DNA from: Streptomyces coacervatus
Lineage (GTDB): Bacteria > Actinomycetota > Actinomycetes > Streptomycetales > Streptomycetaceae
Direction of reading: 5' to 3'
Length of the DNA: 64,000 bases
NCBI RefSeq assembly: GCF_029223485.1
Contig: NZ_JARHTP010000014.1
Coordinates: forward strand, 186,001-250,000
Shown: positions 26,640 to 39,200 of the stretch, piece after piece
Numbering within the stretch: position 1 is the first letter of the stretch
How the letters are laid out: every line of letters starts with the position of its first letter
Position numbers and translations under genes: made by a program
The notes under the pieces: generated by a model
Told to the model about the DNA's origin: nothing
The model's input: the letters and a program-made list of their open reading frames with translations, nothing else
The model's database searches: none

Positions 26640-27530
26640 TCAAAGCCACCCGGCAAACTCCAACAACAACTCCGCATCCTTGGCCCGCCCCACGCGCAGT
26701 GCCCGCACACCCGACTCCACCGCCCGGAACAACGCCCACCCCCGCAACCGCTCCGGGTCCACATCCAGCGACTCGGCGAGCCGCTTCACCCGCCGCCGAG
26801 CCGTCGCCGCACCCGACGGCGAGGCGATCAGATCCTCCACCCGGTCCCGCACCAGCCGCGCGAGATCGAACGCACACTCCCCGACCACGGGATCCGGCCC
26901 CACGGCCAGCCAAGGAGCCCGCTCACCCGCCAGCACCTTGCTCTGCCGAAACGTCCCGTGCAGCAACCGCTGTTCCGGTGGCGCAACCAACAATTCCGCA
27001 CGCGCTTCGAGAGCCCCGCTCACCAGCACCGCCGCGTCCGCGGACGCGCCCCTCATCGCCTCGGCCTGCCGCCCCGTCCGCTCGGCGACGGTCTCGAAGG
27101 GATGGTCACCCGGCGGCTCCACCCACAGCCGCCGCAACGTCCCCGCCGCCTCCAGCAGCGCCTTAGCCTCGGGCAACGACCGCACGGAGACATCCGGGTG
27201 CAGCCGCTCCAACAGCAGCACACCCTCGACCGTGGGCTCGTCCAGCAGCTGTACGGCACCGGTTCCGCCCCAGTGCGCGAGGGCATTCCGCTCGCTCTCG
27301 GGACGAGCCCTCGGCGGTGCCAGCTTCAGCACGGCGGGGCTCCCGTCGGGCCGCCGCACCAGTACGACAAGGCTGCTGCGCCCGCCGGGCACCTGCACCC
27401 TCTCCACCGTCAACTCGCGCAGTGCGACGGCCTGTTGGGCCGCCTCGGGCAGCTTCTCCAGCCAGTCGTCGCCGTCGGGTGCCGTCTCACCGAGCGCCCT
27501 GACCAGACGCTGCGGCGGTGCGAAAGCCAT
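26640..27530 (-). CDS. APH-fold (aminoglycoside phosphotransferase-like) protein, probably catalytically altered
   Basis: A 296-residue protein with the kinase-like APH fold of the streptomycin/hydroxyurea kinase group. The nucleotide lysine is visible in SPAVLKLAPP, an acidic helix follows, and the catalytic loop region is LLHGTFRQSKVLAGERAPWLAVGPDPVVGECAFDLARL. In active APH enzymes this loop reads HGDxxxxN: here the catalytic Asp is Thr and the metal-binding Asn is Lys. The later DP is retained as PDP. A pseudokinase or altered activity is therefore likely, and antibiotic resistance should not be assumed. It stands alone on the minus strand, 27 bases downstream of the DUF4439 gene. Confidence 0.82.
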   Translation of the reverse strand: MAFAPPQRLVRALGETAPDGDDWLEKLPEAAQQAVALRELTVERVQVPGGRSSLVVLVRRPDGSPAVLKLAPPRARPESERNALAHWGGTGAVQLLDEPTVEGVLLLERLHPDVSVRSLPEAKALLEAAGTLRRLWVEPPGDHPFETVAERTGRQAEAMRGASADAAVLVSGALEARAELLVAPPEQRLLHGTFRQSKVLAGERAPWLAVGPDPVVGECAFDLARLVRDRVEDLIASPSGAATARRRVKRLAESLDVDPERLRGWALFRAVESGVRALRVGRAKDAELLLEFAGWL

Positions 27531-27557
27531 GCGCGAGTCGTTCCCTTCCAGTACGCG

Positions 27558-28016
27558 TTACGCCGTGGGTGCCGGCGAGGCCGAGGCGGCGGCCGCCCGC
27601 TCGGCGAGCCCAGGGAAGGCTACGCTCTCGCCGCTCCAGCGCACCGCCCGCACCGCCGCCTCCCGCAGCGCCCCGGCGGCCGCACGCCGCCGCTCGCCCT
27701 CGGTCGCCCGCACCAGGTCGGAGTACACCCCGGCCACCCGGTCCTCCAGCTCGGCGGCGAGCCGCACGGCCGCGGCCGAGTCCGGCACCGGGAACGGCAG
27801 CGCGTACGCCGCCGCGGCGGCCACCGGCGTGCCGCCCAGGTCCCGTACCTCACGCGTGAGCGCGTCACGGCGGGCCCGGTGCGCGTCGTACGCCGACCTG
27901 GCCTCCGTACGCCGTCCCGGGCGGATCCGCCCACCGACGACCCCGTAGCCGTACACCGCCGCATGCTCGGCGGCCAGCGCCGCCTGCAGGGCCTTCAGCT
28001 CCTTCTCTCTGCTCAC
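27558..28016 (-). CDS. Ferritin-like DUF4439 protein
   Basis: A 152-residue, mostly helical protein of the DUF4439 ferritin-like type: LKALQAALAAEHAAVYGYGVVGGRI at the N-terminus, then AYDAHRARRDALTREVRDLGGTPVAA and a four-helix pattern. Glu and His in AAEHAA and DAHRARRD are in ferritin-like positions, but metal binding is not shown. The start is the GTG at 28016, which overlaps the stop of the upstream lipoprotein gene, so the pair is translationally coupled. Function unknown. Confidence 0.82.
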   Translation of the reverse strand: MSREKELKALQAALAAEHAAVYGYGVVGGRIRPGRRTEARSAYDAHRARRDALTREVRDLGGTPVAAAAAYALPFPVPDSAAAVRLAAELEDRVAGVYSDLVRATEGERRRAAAGALREAAVRAVRWSGESVAFPGLAERAAAASASPAPTA

Positions 28017-28546
28017 TTGGCCGCCTCCGTCAGCAGATACGCATGCGCCGCCCCGGCCGCTGCCACCGAGGCCAGCAGCCGCGCCAGCTCGCCCGGCACG
28101 TCGAGGAGGGCCGTGCTGCGCCGGTCGGCGAGAGCCCGCTCGGCGGCGGCGAGGTCGGCGAGGGCGTCCTTGTCGTCGACCGGCGCAGCGGCGGACGGGG
28201 ACGACGCCGTCTCCGGCGCTGTCTCCGGCGTCGTCGGGGAAGCCTTCCCGGCCGTCCCCCCGAACGCCTCCGCGTGCCGCACGACCTCCGCCCGCAGCGG
28301 CCGCAGCTGCTCCGCCACAGCGGGATGCGCGGCGATCACGGCGTCGTACCGCCCGAGCAACCCCACACTGTCCCGGGCCGCACGCGCGCGTGCCTTCTCG
28401 GCGACCGACGGACTGCCACTGGTGCTCTCCTCGGACTCCCCGGACCCGGAGGAGCACCCCACCAACAGGGCGGCGCCGGCGGCCGTGGCGAGCAGGGATC
28501 TTCTGCGCGGCCCGGAGGGGTTGCGCGAGGGCGGGGGGTACGACAC
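28013..28546 (-). CDS. Putative lipoprotein
   Basis: A 177-residue protein with GPRRRSLLATAAGAALLVGCSS near the N-terminus: a twin-arginine-like run, a hydrophobic core and the lipobox LVGC. This indicates export and lipid attachment at that Cys. The rest is helical and Ala-rich with an acidic, Pro/Thr-rich linker around residue 100. It probably works with the DUF4439 protein encoded next to it. The start is the GTG at 28546, with GAGGA about nine bases upstream. No specific function can be assigned. Confidence 0.75.
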   Translation of the reverse strand: MSYPPPSRNPSGPRRRSLLATAAGAALLVGCSSGSGESEESTSGSPSVAEKARARAARDSVGLLGRYDAVIAAHPAVAEQLRPLRAEVVRHAEAFGGTAGKASPTTPETAPETASSPSAAAPVDDKDALADLAAAERALADRRSTALLDVPGELARLLASVAAAGAAHAYLLTEAAK

Positions 28547-28647
28547 GACTGACGTCCTCGGGGTTCGTACGAACGCATGGGCGGGAGGGCGGCCCGCCGT
28601 GATCACGGTACCTGCGCTTCCCCTGGACTTGCGCCACCGGCTCGACA

Positions 28648-28700
28648 GCCCCCTATAGGGGCGCGGGGAACTGCGCGACCGGCCCCACACAACCCGCACC
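28648..28700 (+). repeat. Interspersed repeat, copy 5 (short)
   Basis: CCCCCTATAGGGGCGCGGGG then AACTGCGCGACCGGCCCCACAC, in the 297-base divergent gap between the lipoprotein gene and rimP. The rest of that gap presumably holds the rimP-nusA-infB promoter, though no box is certain. Confidence 0.65.
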
Positions 28701-28843
28701 CGCCTACTCACCACAGCCCCCGAGCTCGACGGCGTCCGGCCCCACCGCCGGAGGCAGGACGCAACACACCCTGCGACCGGATACCCTTTGACCAGACACG
28801 CGACCCATCCCACAACAGCACACGCGGCCGAGGAGTCACCCGG

Positions 28844-29347
28844 ATGAGCACCACCCAGAGCGAGAGGCTGCGAGAGCTTCTGGAACCGCTCGTCGGCTCC
28901 CAGGGCCTGGATCTCGAAGAGATCGCAGTGGACTCCGTCGGACGCAAGCGGGTGCTGCGCGTGGTCGTCGACTCCGACACCGGTGCCGATCTGGACCAGA
29001 TCGCCGATGTGAGCCGCGCGCTCTCGGCGAAGCTCGACGAGACGGACGCGATGGGCGAGGGCGAGTACACCCTCGAGGTCGGGACCCCGGGCGCGGAGCG
29101 CCTCCTCAAGGAGCACCGGCACTACGTGCGTGCCACCGGCCGGCTGGTGAAGTTCCAGCTGACCGACGGTGACGAGCTGGTCGCCAGGATCCTGAAGGTC
29201 GACGACGAAGGCCTCGACCTCGAAGTGCCCGGAGTCAAGGGCCGCAGGCCGACCGCCCGCAGACTCGCCCTCGGGGACGTCGACAGGGCGCGCGTGCAGG
29301 TCGAGTTCAGCCGCAAGGACAACAACGAGAAGGAAGAGGAGGCGTAG
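28844..29347 (+). CDS. rimP: Ribosome maturation factor RimP
   Basis: A 167-residue protein that assists 30S subunit maturation. The N-terminal alpha/beta domain has LVGSQGLDLEEIAVDSVG and RKRVLRVVVDSDTGADLDQIADVSR, then EVGTPGAERLLKEHRHYVRATGR. The C-terminal SH3-like barrel follows (LVKFQLTDGDELVARILKVDDEGL). The start at 28844 follows GAGGAG. It is the first gene of the conserved rimP-nusA-rnpM-infB operon; nusA begins three bases downstream of the stop. Confidence 0.95.
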   Translation: MSTTQSERLRELLEPLVGSQGLDLEEIAVDSVGRKRVLRVVVDSDTGADLDQIADVSRALSAKLDETDAMGEGEYTLEVGTPGAERLLKEHRHYVRATGRLVKFQLTDGDELVARILKVDDEGLDLEVPGVKGRRPTARRLALGDVDRARVQVEFSRKDNNEKEEEA

Positions 29348-29349
29348 CC

Positions 29350-30372
29350 GTGGACATCGACATGAGTGCCCTGCGGGGCTTGGTACGGGAGAAGGAGATC
29401 TCCTTCGACCTGCTGGTCGAGGCGATCGAGTCGGCCCTCCTCATCGCCTACCACCGCACCGAGGGAAGCCACCGCCACGCGCGCGTGAAGCTCGACCGGG
29501 AGACCGGGCACGTGGTCGTGTGGGCGAAGGAGGACCCCGAGGACCTCGAAGAGGGCCAGGAGCCCCGCGAGTTCGACGACACCCCGTCCGACTTCGGCCG
29601 TATCGCCGCCACCACCGCCAAGCAGGTCATCCTGCAGCGGCTGCGCGACGCCGAGGACGACGCGACGCTCGGCGAGTACGCCGGCCGCGAGGGAGACATC
29701 GTCACCGGAGTGGTCCAGCAGGGCCGCGACCCGAAGAACGTGCTCGTGGACATCGGCAAGCTCGAAGCCATCCTGCCGGTGCAGGAGCAGGTGCCGGGCG
29801 AGACGTACCCGCACGGCATGCGGATCCGGTCCTACGTCGTACGAGTGGCGAAGGGCGTCCGCGGCCCGTCCGTGACGCTTTCGCGCACGCACCCGAACCT
29901 GGTGAAGAAGCTCTTCGCCCTGGAGGTGCCGGAGATCGCCGACGGTTCGGTGGAGATCGCGGCCATCGCCCGCGAGGCGGGTCACCGTACGAAGATCGCC
30001 GTACGGTCCACCCGGTCGGGCCTGAACGCCAAGGGTGCCTGCATCGGCCCCATGGGCGGGCGGGTGCGCAATGTGATGGGCGAGCTGAACGGTGAGAAGA
30101 TCGACATCGTCGACTGGTCGGACGACCCGGCCGAGATGGTGGCGAACGCGCTCTCGCCGGCGCGGGTCTCCAAGGTGGACGTCGTGGACCTGGCCGCCCG
30201 CTCCGCGCGCGTGACGGTGCCGGACTACCAGCTGTCGCTGGCGATCGGCAAGGAGGGGCAGAACGCCCGCCTCGCGGCCCGGCTGACCGGATGGCGGATC
30301 GACATCCGCCCGGACACCGAGCAGACCGAGGACCAGCGCGGAGACCAGCGCGGAGACCAGCGCGGGGAATAG
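29350..30372 (+). CDS. nusA: Transcription termination/antitermination factor NusA
   Basis: A 340-residue RNA polymerase-associated factor with the N-terminal RNAP-binding domain (residues 1-125), an S1 domain (GDIVTGVVQQGRDPKNVLVDIGKLEAILP) and two KH domains (RTKIAVRSTRSGLNAKGACIGPMGGRVRNVMGELNGEKIDIV and QLSLAIGKEGQNARLAARLTGWRIDI). It lacks the C-terminal acidic repeats of the E. coli protein, as is usual in actinobacteria. The last residues (DQRGDQRGDQRGE) come from a short tandem repeat of about 12 bases at 30333-30366. Confidence 0.96.
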   Translation: MDIDMSALRGLVREKEISFDLLVEAIESALLIAYHRTEGSHRHARVKLDRETGHVVVWAKEDPEDLEEGQEPREFDDTPSDFGRIAATTAKQVILQRLRDAEDDATLGEYAGREGDIVTGVVQQGRDPKNVLVDIGKLEAILPVQEQVPGETYPHGMRIRSYVVRVAKGVRGPSVTLSRTHPNLVKKLFALEVPEIADGSVEIAAIAREAGHRTKIAVRSTRSGLNAKGACIGPMGGRVRNVMGELNGEKIDIVDWSDDPAEMVANALSPARVSKVDVVDLAARSARVTVPDYQLSLAIGKEGQNARLAARLTGWRIDIRPDTEQTEDQRGDQRGDQRGE

Positions 30373-30473
30373 ATCCAAGCCGCGCATCGCTCAGATCACG
30401 ACAGTTGTATGCGCGGAACTGTTCGATTCTTGCCCCAAAGGGGTGAGGTCGCCACGGGGAGGTAGACTTAAGG

Positions 30474-30752
30474 GTGTCTGGCCGGACGCGCGCCCGCGCA
30501 TGCCCTGAGCGCACCTGTGTGGGGTGCAGGCAGCGAGCGGCCAAGAAGGACCTGCTGCGCATCGTGGCGATCGAGGGTGAATGTGTCCCCGATCATCGCG
30601 GTACGCTGCCCGGCCGGGGTGCTTATGTGCACCCCGCCCTGGTCTGTCTCGACCTGGCGGTACGCCGCCGGGCGTTCACGCGGGCGCTGCGCGCCCCGGG
30701 AGCGCTCGACACAAAGGCGTTGCGCCTCTATGTCGAGCAGGCAACACCGTAA
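30474..30752 (+). CDS. rnpM: YlxR family (RnpM/DUF448) RNA-binding protein
   Basis: A 92-residue basic protein of the YlxR family with PERTCVGCRQRAAKKDLLRIVA and GRGAYVHPALVCLDLAVRRRAF. In Bacillus this family modulates RNase P. The GTG start at 30474 follows GGGGAGG. It sits between nusA and infB, as in most Gram-positive genomes. Confidence 0.92.
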   Translation: MSGRTRARACPERTCVGCRQRAAKKDLLRIVAIEGECVPDHRGTLPGRGAYVHPALVCLDLAVRRRAFTRALRAPGALDTKALRLYVEQATP

Positions 30753-30899
30753 GACGTGTCGTACGGAACCTCCGTGCGGCCCTGGTACCCCGCGAGTTGG
30801 AAGTAGGTCGAGATTGCGATGAGCACTCGATGAGCACGCGATGAGTACGCCCATGAAGTAGCGACGGTCCGGACGCAACCCGGACCTAAAAGGAGCGAA

Positions 30900-34037
<3,138 letters not shown>

Positions 34038-34051
34038 TCCCAGCACGCGAT

Positions 34052-34104
34052 CGGGGCCGATCGGCGGGGCAGTTCCCTCAAGGGAATTCCGTCGATCGGC
34101 CCCG
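34052..34104. terminator. Hairpin terminator after infB
   Basis: CGGGGCCGATCG at 34052-34063 pairs perfectly with CGATCGGCCCCG at 34093-34104. The loop contains a second hairpin, TTCCCT-CA-AGGGAA. It may attenuate read-through into the downstream genes. Confidence 0.75.
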
Positions 34105-34184
34105 GCCGTTGCGTGTACGGTTCCCGTATCGGCGTCGAAGCGTGGCGCCCGTACCCCGAACCGGCGGGACATCCGGATACACAC

Positions 34185-34478
34185 ATGTATGTGGGGACTC
34201 TGTCCTTCGACCTGCTCCTCGGCGACGTCCACTCGCTGAAGGAGAAACGCTCTCTCGTCCGTCCGATCGTGGCCGAGCTCCAGCGCAAGTACGCGGTGAG
34301 CGTGGCGGAGACGGGCAACCAGAACCTCCATCGCAGGGCCGAGATCGGGCTCGCGATGGTCTCCGGGGACACGGGACACCTCACCGACGTACTGGACCGC
34401 TGCGAGCGGCTGGTCGCCGGGCGGCCCGAGGTGGAACTGCTCTCGGTTCGACGCAGGCTCCACAGCGACGAAGACTGA
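34185..34478 (+). CDS. DUF503 protein (YlxP-like)
   Basis: A 97-residue protein of the DUF503/YlxP family: MYVGTLSFDLLLGDVHSLKEKRSLVRPIVAELQRKYAVSVAE, then EIGLAMVSGDTGHLTDVLDRCERLV. Homologues sit between infB and rbfA in many Gram-positive bacteria; a role in ribosome or RNA metabolism is presumed but not known. The start at 34185 is set by where family similarity begins; the ribosome binding site is weak. Confidence 0.88.
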   Translation: MYVGTLSFDLLLGDVHSLKEKRSLVRPIVAELQRKYAVSVAETGNQNLHRRAEIGLAMVSGDTGHLTDVLDRCERLVAGRPEVELLSVRRRLHSDED

Positions 34479-34509
34479 AGCAACAAGAAAGACTTAAGGA
34501 GACGGACCA

Positions 34510-34956
34510 GTGGCCGACAACGCGCGCGCCAAGAGGCTGGCGGACCTCATCCGAGAGGTGGTGGCCCAGAAGCTGCAGCGCGGGATCAAGGACCCGCGGC
34601 TCGGCTCGCACGTCACCATCACGGACACCCGGGTCACCGGGGACCTGAGGGAGGCGACCGTCTTCTACACGGTGTACGGGGACGACGAGGAGCGGGCGGC
34701 CGCGGCCGCCGGCCTGGAGAGCGCCAAGGGCGTGCTCCGTTCCGCGGTCGGCGCGGCGGCGGGCGTGAAGTTCACGCCGACGCTCACCTTCGTGGCGGAC
34801 GCTCTGCCGGACACCGCCAAGACCATCGAGGACCTTCTCGACAAGGCGCGGCAGTCCGACGAGAAGGTGCGCGAGGTCTCGGCCGGCGCCACCTACGCCG
34901 GCGATGCCGACCCGTACAAGAAGCCGGGTGAAGACGAGGACGACACCGCCGAATGA
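34510..34956 (+). CDS. rbfA: Ribosome-binding factor A
   Basis: A 148-residue 16S rRNA maturation factor with a KH-like fold: NARAKRLADLIREVVAQKLQRGIKDPRLG at the N-terminus, VTITDTRVTGDLREATVFYTVYG in the centre, and TLTFVADALPDTAKTIEDLLDKA. The C-terminal 25 residues are an acidic tail. GTG start at 34510 with AAGGAGACGG upstream. The stop overlaps truB by four bases. Confidence 0.95.
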   Translation: MADNARAKRLADLIREVVAQKLQRGIKDPRLGSHVTITDTRVTGDLREATVFYTVYGDDEERAAAAAGLESAKGVLRSAVGAAAGVKFTPTLTFVADALPDTAKTIEDLLDKARQSDEKVREVSAGATYAGDADPYKKPGEDEDDTAE

Positions 34957-35858
34957 CCCAGAAGAACCGGACGCCCGACGGGCTTGTCATCGTCGACAAG
35001 CCGTCGGGCTTCACTTCGCACGACGTGGTCGCCAAGATGCGCGGCATCGCCCGCACCCGCCGTGTCGGGCACGCCGGCACCCTCGACCCCATGGCGACGG
35101 GCGTGCTCGTCCTCGGCGTCGAGAAGGCCACCAAGCTTCTCGGTCACCTTGCGCTGACCGAGAAGGAGTACCTGGGGACGATCCGCCTCGGGCAGACGAC
35201 CCTGACCGACGACGCAGAGGGCGAGATCACGGGGTCGGTCGACGCCTCGAAGGTCACCCGTGAGGCCGTCGACGCCGGGATCGCCAAGCTCACCGGCGAC
35301 ATCATGCAGGTGCCTTCCAAGGTCAGCGCCATCAAGATCGACGGGGTGCGCTCGTACAAGCGGGCACGGGACGGCGAGGACTTCGAGATCCCCGCCCGGC
35401 CCGTCACCGTCTCGTCCTTCGCGGTGTACGACGTACGGGACGCGGTCGCCGAGGACGGCACCCCGGTGCTGGACCTGGTGGTTTCCGTCGTCTGCTCCTC
35501 CGGCACCTACATCCGGGCCCTGGCCCGCGACCTGGGCGCCGACCTGGGCGTGGGCGGTCACCTCACCGCCCTGCGCCGCACGCGCGTGGGCCCGTACAAG
35601 CTGGACACCGCGAAGACGCTGGACCAGCTGCAGCAGGAACTCACCGTGATGCCGATCGCCGAAGCGGCCACGGCCGCGTTCCCGCGCTGGGACGTGGACG
35701 CCAAGCGGGCCCGGCTGCTCATCAATGGCGTACGGCTGGAGATGCCCGAGGTGTACGCGGGCGGCGGCCCGGTGGCCGTCTTCGACCCCGAGGGGCACTT
35801 CCTCGCGCTTGTCGAGGAACAGAAGGGCAAGGCGAAGAGCCTGGCTGTTTTCGGCTAG
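34953..35858 (+). CDS. truB: tRNA pseudouridine(55) synthase
   Basis: A 301-residue enzyme that makes pseudouridine 55 in the T loop of tRNAs. The N-terminal block is GLVIVDKPSGFTSHDVVAKMR, the catalytic Asp is in GHAGTLDPMATGVLVL, and the family block GDIMQVPSKVSAIKIDGVRSYKRAR follows. A C-terminal PUA-like domain is present (INGVRLEMPEVYAGGGPVAVFD). The ATGA overlap with rbfA shows coupling. Its stop codon directly abuts interspersed repeat copy 6. Confidence 0.96.
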   Translation: MTQKNRTPDGLVIVDKPSGFTSHDVVAKMRGIARTRRVGHAGTLDPMATGVLVLGVEKATKLLGHLALTEKEYLGTIRLGQTTLTDDAEGEITGSVDASKVTREAVDAGIAKLTGDIMQVPSKVSAIKIDGVRSYKRARDGEDFEIPARPVTVSSFAVYDVRDAVAEDGTPVLDLVVSVVCSSGTYIRALARDLGADLGVGGHLTALRRTRVGPYKLDTAKTLDQLQQELTVMPIAEAATAAFPRWDVDAKRARLLINGVRLEMPEVYAGGGPVAVFDPEGHFLALVEEQKGKAKSLAVFG

Positions 35859-35978
35859 GCGCTCCGCTGGTTGTGCCGCGATAGGTCGTTTGTTGGCTGC
35901 GGCGCCGTTGTGGCTGGTCGCGCCCGCGCGGCGGAGCCGCCAATCGATACAGCCCCGCGCCCCTTTAGGGGCGCTGCC
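35858..35978 (-). repeat. Interspersed repeat, copy 6 (full length)
   Basis: About 120 bases: GGCGCTCCGCTGG, GTGCCGCGATAGG, GGCGCCGTTGTGGCTGGTCG, GCGGCGGAGCCGCCAATCGA, ending in the palindromic GCGCCCCTTTAGGGGCGC. It aligns end to end with copy 7 inside the next gene. The remaining 246 bases to the next start show no further gene and probably hold its promoter. Confidence 0.8.
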
Positions 35979-36224
35979 GGACCGCAGAGTACTTTGCCCG
36001 TGGAGCGGCGATCACGGGGTTGTGCCGCCGCTCCACGGTCCCCCCTCGGTTCCCCCACCCCTAGGGTGTATCCACCGACCCCCGCCTGTTCACCCGTCCG
36101 GGCAGGCGCTCGGAGTGAACCGAGGGAGCGGAAGGGGGCGCGTTCGCCAAGCGATCTGTCCCGCTGATCACCGCGCGCCTAACGTCGAACCAAGGGCACA
36201 GTTGTACGGCGGGGAGGCTCGAAC

Positions 36225-39200
36225 ATGGCGGGACGGGGCCCGCGGACCGGGGGCGCACACCGGCCGGCGGAGGATGCACGGACCGGGCGTACCGGTGCCG
36301 CAGACGCAACCGCCCGTGACGACGCCCTGGTCCGCATCCACGACCTGGCCGGCCGCCCCCGCGGCACCGGCTTCGTGGCCGACCACCACGGCACCGTCAT
36401 CACCAGCCACGAGGCCGTCGACGGTCTGCCCAGGCTCGTCCTGCACGCCGCCGGCGACCGCACCTGCCTCGTGACCGCGGACGCCGTGACCCCGCTGCCC
36501 GACCTGGACCTGGCCCTCGTCCGCACCGAGGGCCTCGGCGTGGACCCGCTGCCCGTCACAGTGCGGGACAGGGTCGGGACGGGCACGTACGTGCAGATCG
36601 CCGCCGGCTGCTGGCGCGAGGCGCGGGTGCTCGGCGCGACCTCCGTGACGTACGCGGCGACGGACCGTTTCCATCTCCTCGACGAAGCACTGGAGTTGGC
36701 GATCGGCACGGCCGGCCGGGACGCGCTGCGGCTGGGCGGCGGGGCGGCCGGGGGACCGGTGCTGGACGCCGAAACCGGCGCCGTAGTCGCCGTTCTCGGA
36801 GCCGCGCTCCAGTGCGGCCACCGCGACGTCGGCTTCGCCGTCCCGCTCCGGCCCGCACCGGGGCGCTCCGCTGGGAGTGCCGCGATGGGCAGTCGATCGT
36901 CCGCGGCGCCGTCGTGGCCGGTCGCGCCCCGCGGCGGAGCCGCATGTCGATACGGTCCCGCGCCCCTTCAGGGCGCTGCCGAACCGCAGCGGACTTCACC
37001 CGACCCGCGGAGCGGCCCGCTCGCCGACCTGCTGGCCCGCAACGCGGCGACGGTGCCCGGATACGGAGCCGACCTCAACCTGGCCGGCGTACTGGAGCTG
37101 ACGGCCACATCGGTGGCGCAGGACGGCCCGCCGGGGACGCTGGAGGGCTACGTGGGCCGGACGGGCGTCGACTCGGTCGAGCCGGTCGAACGGGCCGCCA
37201 CGGCAAGGGAGTTCGCCGAATTCGTGCGCGGCCCGGCCGCCGTCCTCGGCCTCGTCGGGGCACCGGGCAGCGGCCGTACGACGGAACTCGCGTCCCTCGC
37301 CGCCCGCCGCAACCGCGGCGCCGAACCGGCCCCCACCCTGTGGCTGCGCGGCGCCGACCTGAGGGACGACGACACATCGGTCGCGGACGCGGCCCGCCGG
37401 GCAGTGACCCGGGCGGCACGGATCGTCGCGGCGGCACAATCCACCTGCGCGGCCGACCTCGGCGACACCGGCCCGAACCGCTTGGCCCACGTCGCCCGCG
37501 CGGCAGACCGCCCCCTGCTCCTCCTCCTGGACGGCCCCGAGGAGATGCCGCCCGTCCTGGCCGACCGCCTGCGGGAGTGGGCCGAGGGGACGGACGAGTG
37601 GCTGCGGGAGACGGGAGCGCGGCTGGTGGTGGCGTGCAGGCCGGAGTACTGGGAGGTCTTTTCAGCCCGTCCGGAGTTCGGGTCTTCAGCCCGTCCGGCG
37701 TTTGAGGACGAGGCCCCTTCAGGGCCGAAGCGGGGGTCTGGGGGCGGCAGCCCCCAGGGGACGGGAATGGGTAGGGGCGGCGGGGGCGACATTCCCTGCG
37801 TGCGCCTCGGCGACTTGACGGAGGACGAGGCCCGCAAGGCCCGCGCGCGATACCGCATCCCCGAGGGCACCTTGGAAGATCCCGACGCCCGCCATCCCCT
37901 CACCCTCCGCCTCCTCTCAGAGGTCCGCGCGGCCCTCCAGGACGCCCCCCACGCACGCGTGGACCGCAACGAGGTCCTCTCGGCCCACCTCGACCTGATG
38001 TGCCTGCGCATCGCCGTCCGGCTGGCCGCCGAGAACGGCTTGCGCGGCGCCGCGGTACGCCGTCTCGCCGCGAAGGTCTCCGGCCAGGTCCACGAGGCCG
38101 CCCGCCGCAGCCTCGGCCCCGGACAGGGCGAGCTGGACCGGAAGACGTTCGAGGCGGTGTTCCCCTGGGGGCCGGCCCCGGCGAAGCTGGGCGGCGGTAC
38201 CGGCTGGGCGTCCGCCGTCCTCACCGAGGGCCTGCTCGTCCCCGCCGGCAGCGGCTACCGCTTCGCCCACGAGGAACTCGCCGACTGGCTCCAGGGCATG
38301 CACCTCGACCTGGACGAGGCCCTGCGCGCCCTGGTCCACCACCGCCAGGCCCCGGACGACGCCCCCTCCCTTCCCGTGCCGCACCACCGCATCGGCCCCG
38401 TCGTAGAGGCCCTGCTGCTTCTCGCCCGACAGTACGGAACCGCCCAACTCGCCGTCCGCCTTGAGGAGTTGGCAAACGTTCTGGACGCGGACCCGGACTC
38501 CTGGTGGCCCGCCCGTCTCCTCGTCGAAACCCTGGTGCGGGTACCGGACGCCACGCCGTACCTGGCCGTCCTGCGGCGGCTCGCCGACCGGCTCGTGGCG
38601 GCACGCCGGGACGACCGCCCGAGCCCGCGGGAGACGGACGGCGATCCCCGTCCGGCCCCCGCTGCCCCGGCGGATGGCTTCGGCCCCGACTTCTGGACCG
38701 CCCTGCCGATCCCGCAGTCCGAACGCCTCGACCTGCTCCGTCACCTGCTCCGCGCCGACGGCCCGCCGCAGGACACCGGCCCTCGTTTCCTGGACGCCGT
38801 CTCCCGTCTCCTCGCCGCCGACCCCACCGCCGTACAACCGCTCCTCACCCGCTGGTTCGACGACGACCGCCCGCTCCCCGCAACCCCGCACGCAACCGTC
38901 GCCAAGGCCGCGCAGGCGCTGCTGCACACCCACCGGCACCTCGCCCTGGACGACCTGACCGAGGTGCTCGTCGAGAGTGCGCACCCCAGGGCGGACGAAT
39001 TGCTCGCCGTGCTGGCGGAGGACGAACCGTCGACGGTCTGCCGGGCCGTCGACCGGTGGGCGCACGACGAGCGGCCCGGGCGGCGGGTGGCGGCGATGGC
39101 GTACGGCCTGCGCGCCGCCCCGCACGTCCGCACGGCGGCCGACCGTGAACTGCTGCGCTACGCGGCCCTGGCCCTGCTCGCCCGTCCCGACGACTGCACC

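Noticed and set aside
26640..27530. Aminoglycoside resistance gene
   Set aside because: The catalytic Asp and metal Asn of the APH loop are absent, so resistance is not supported.
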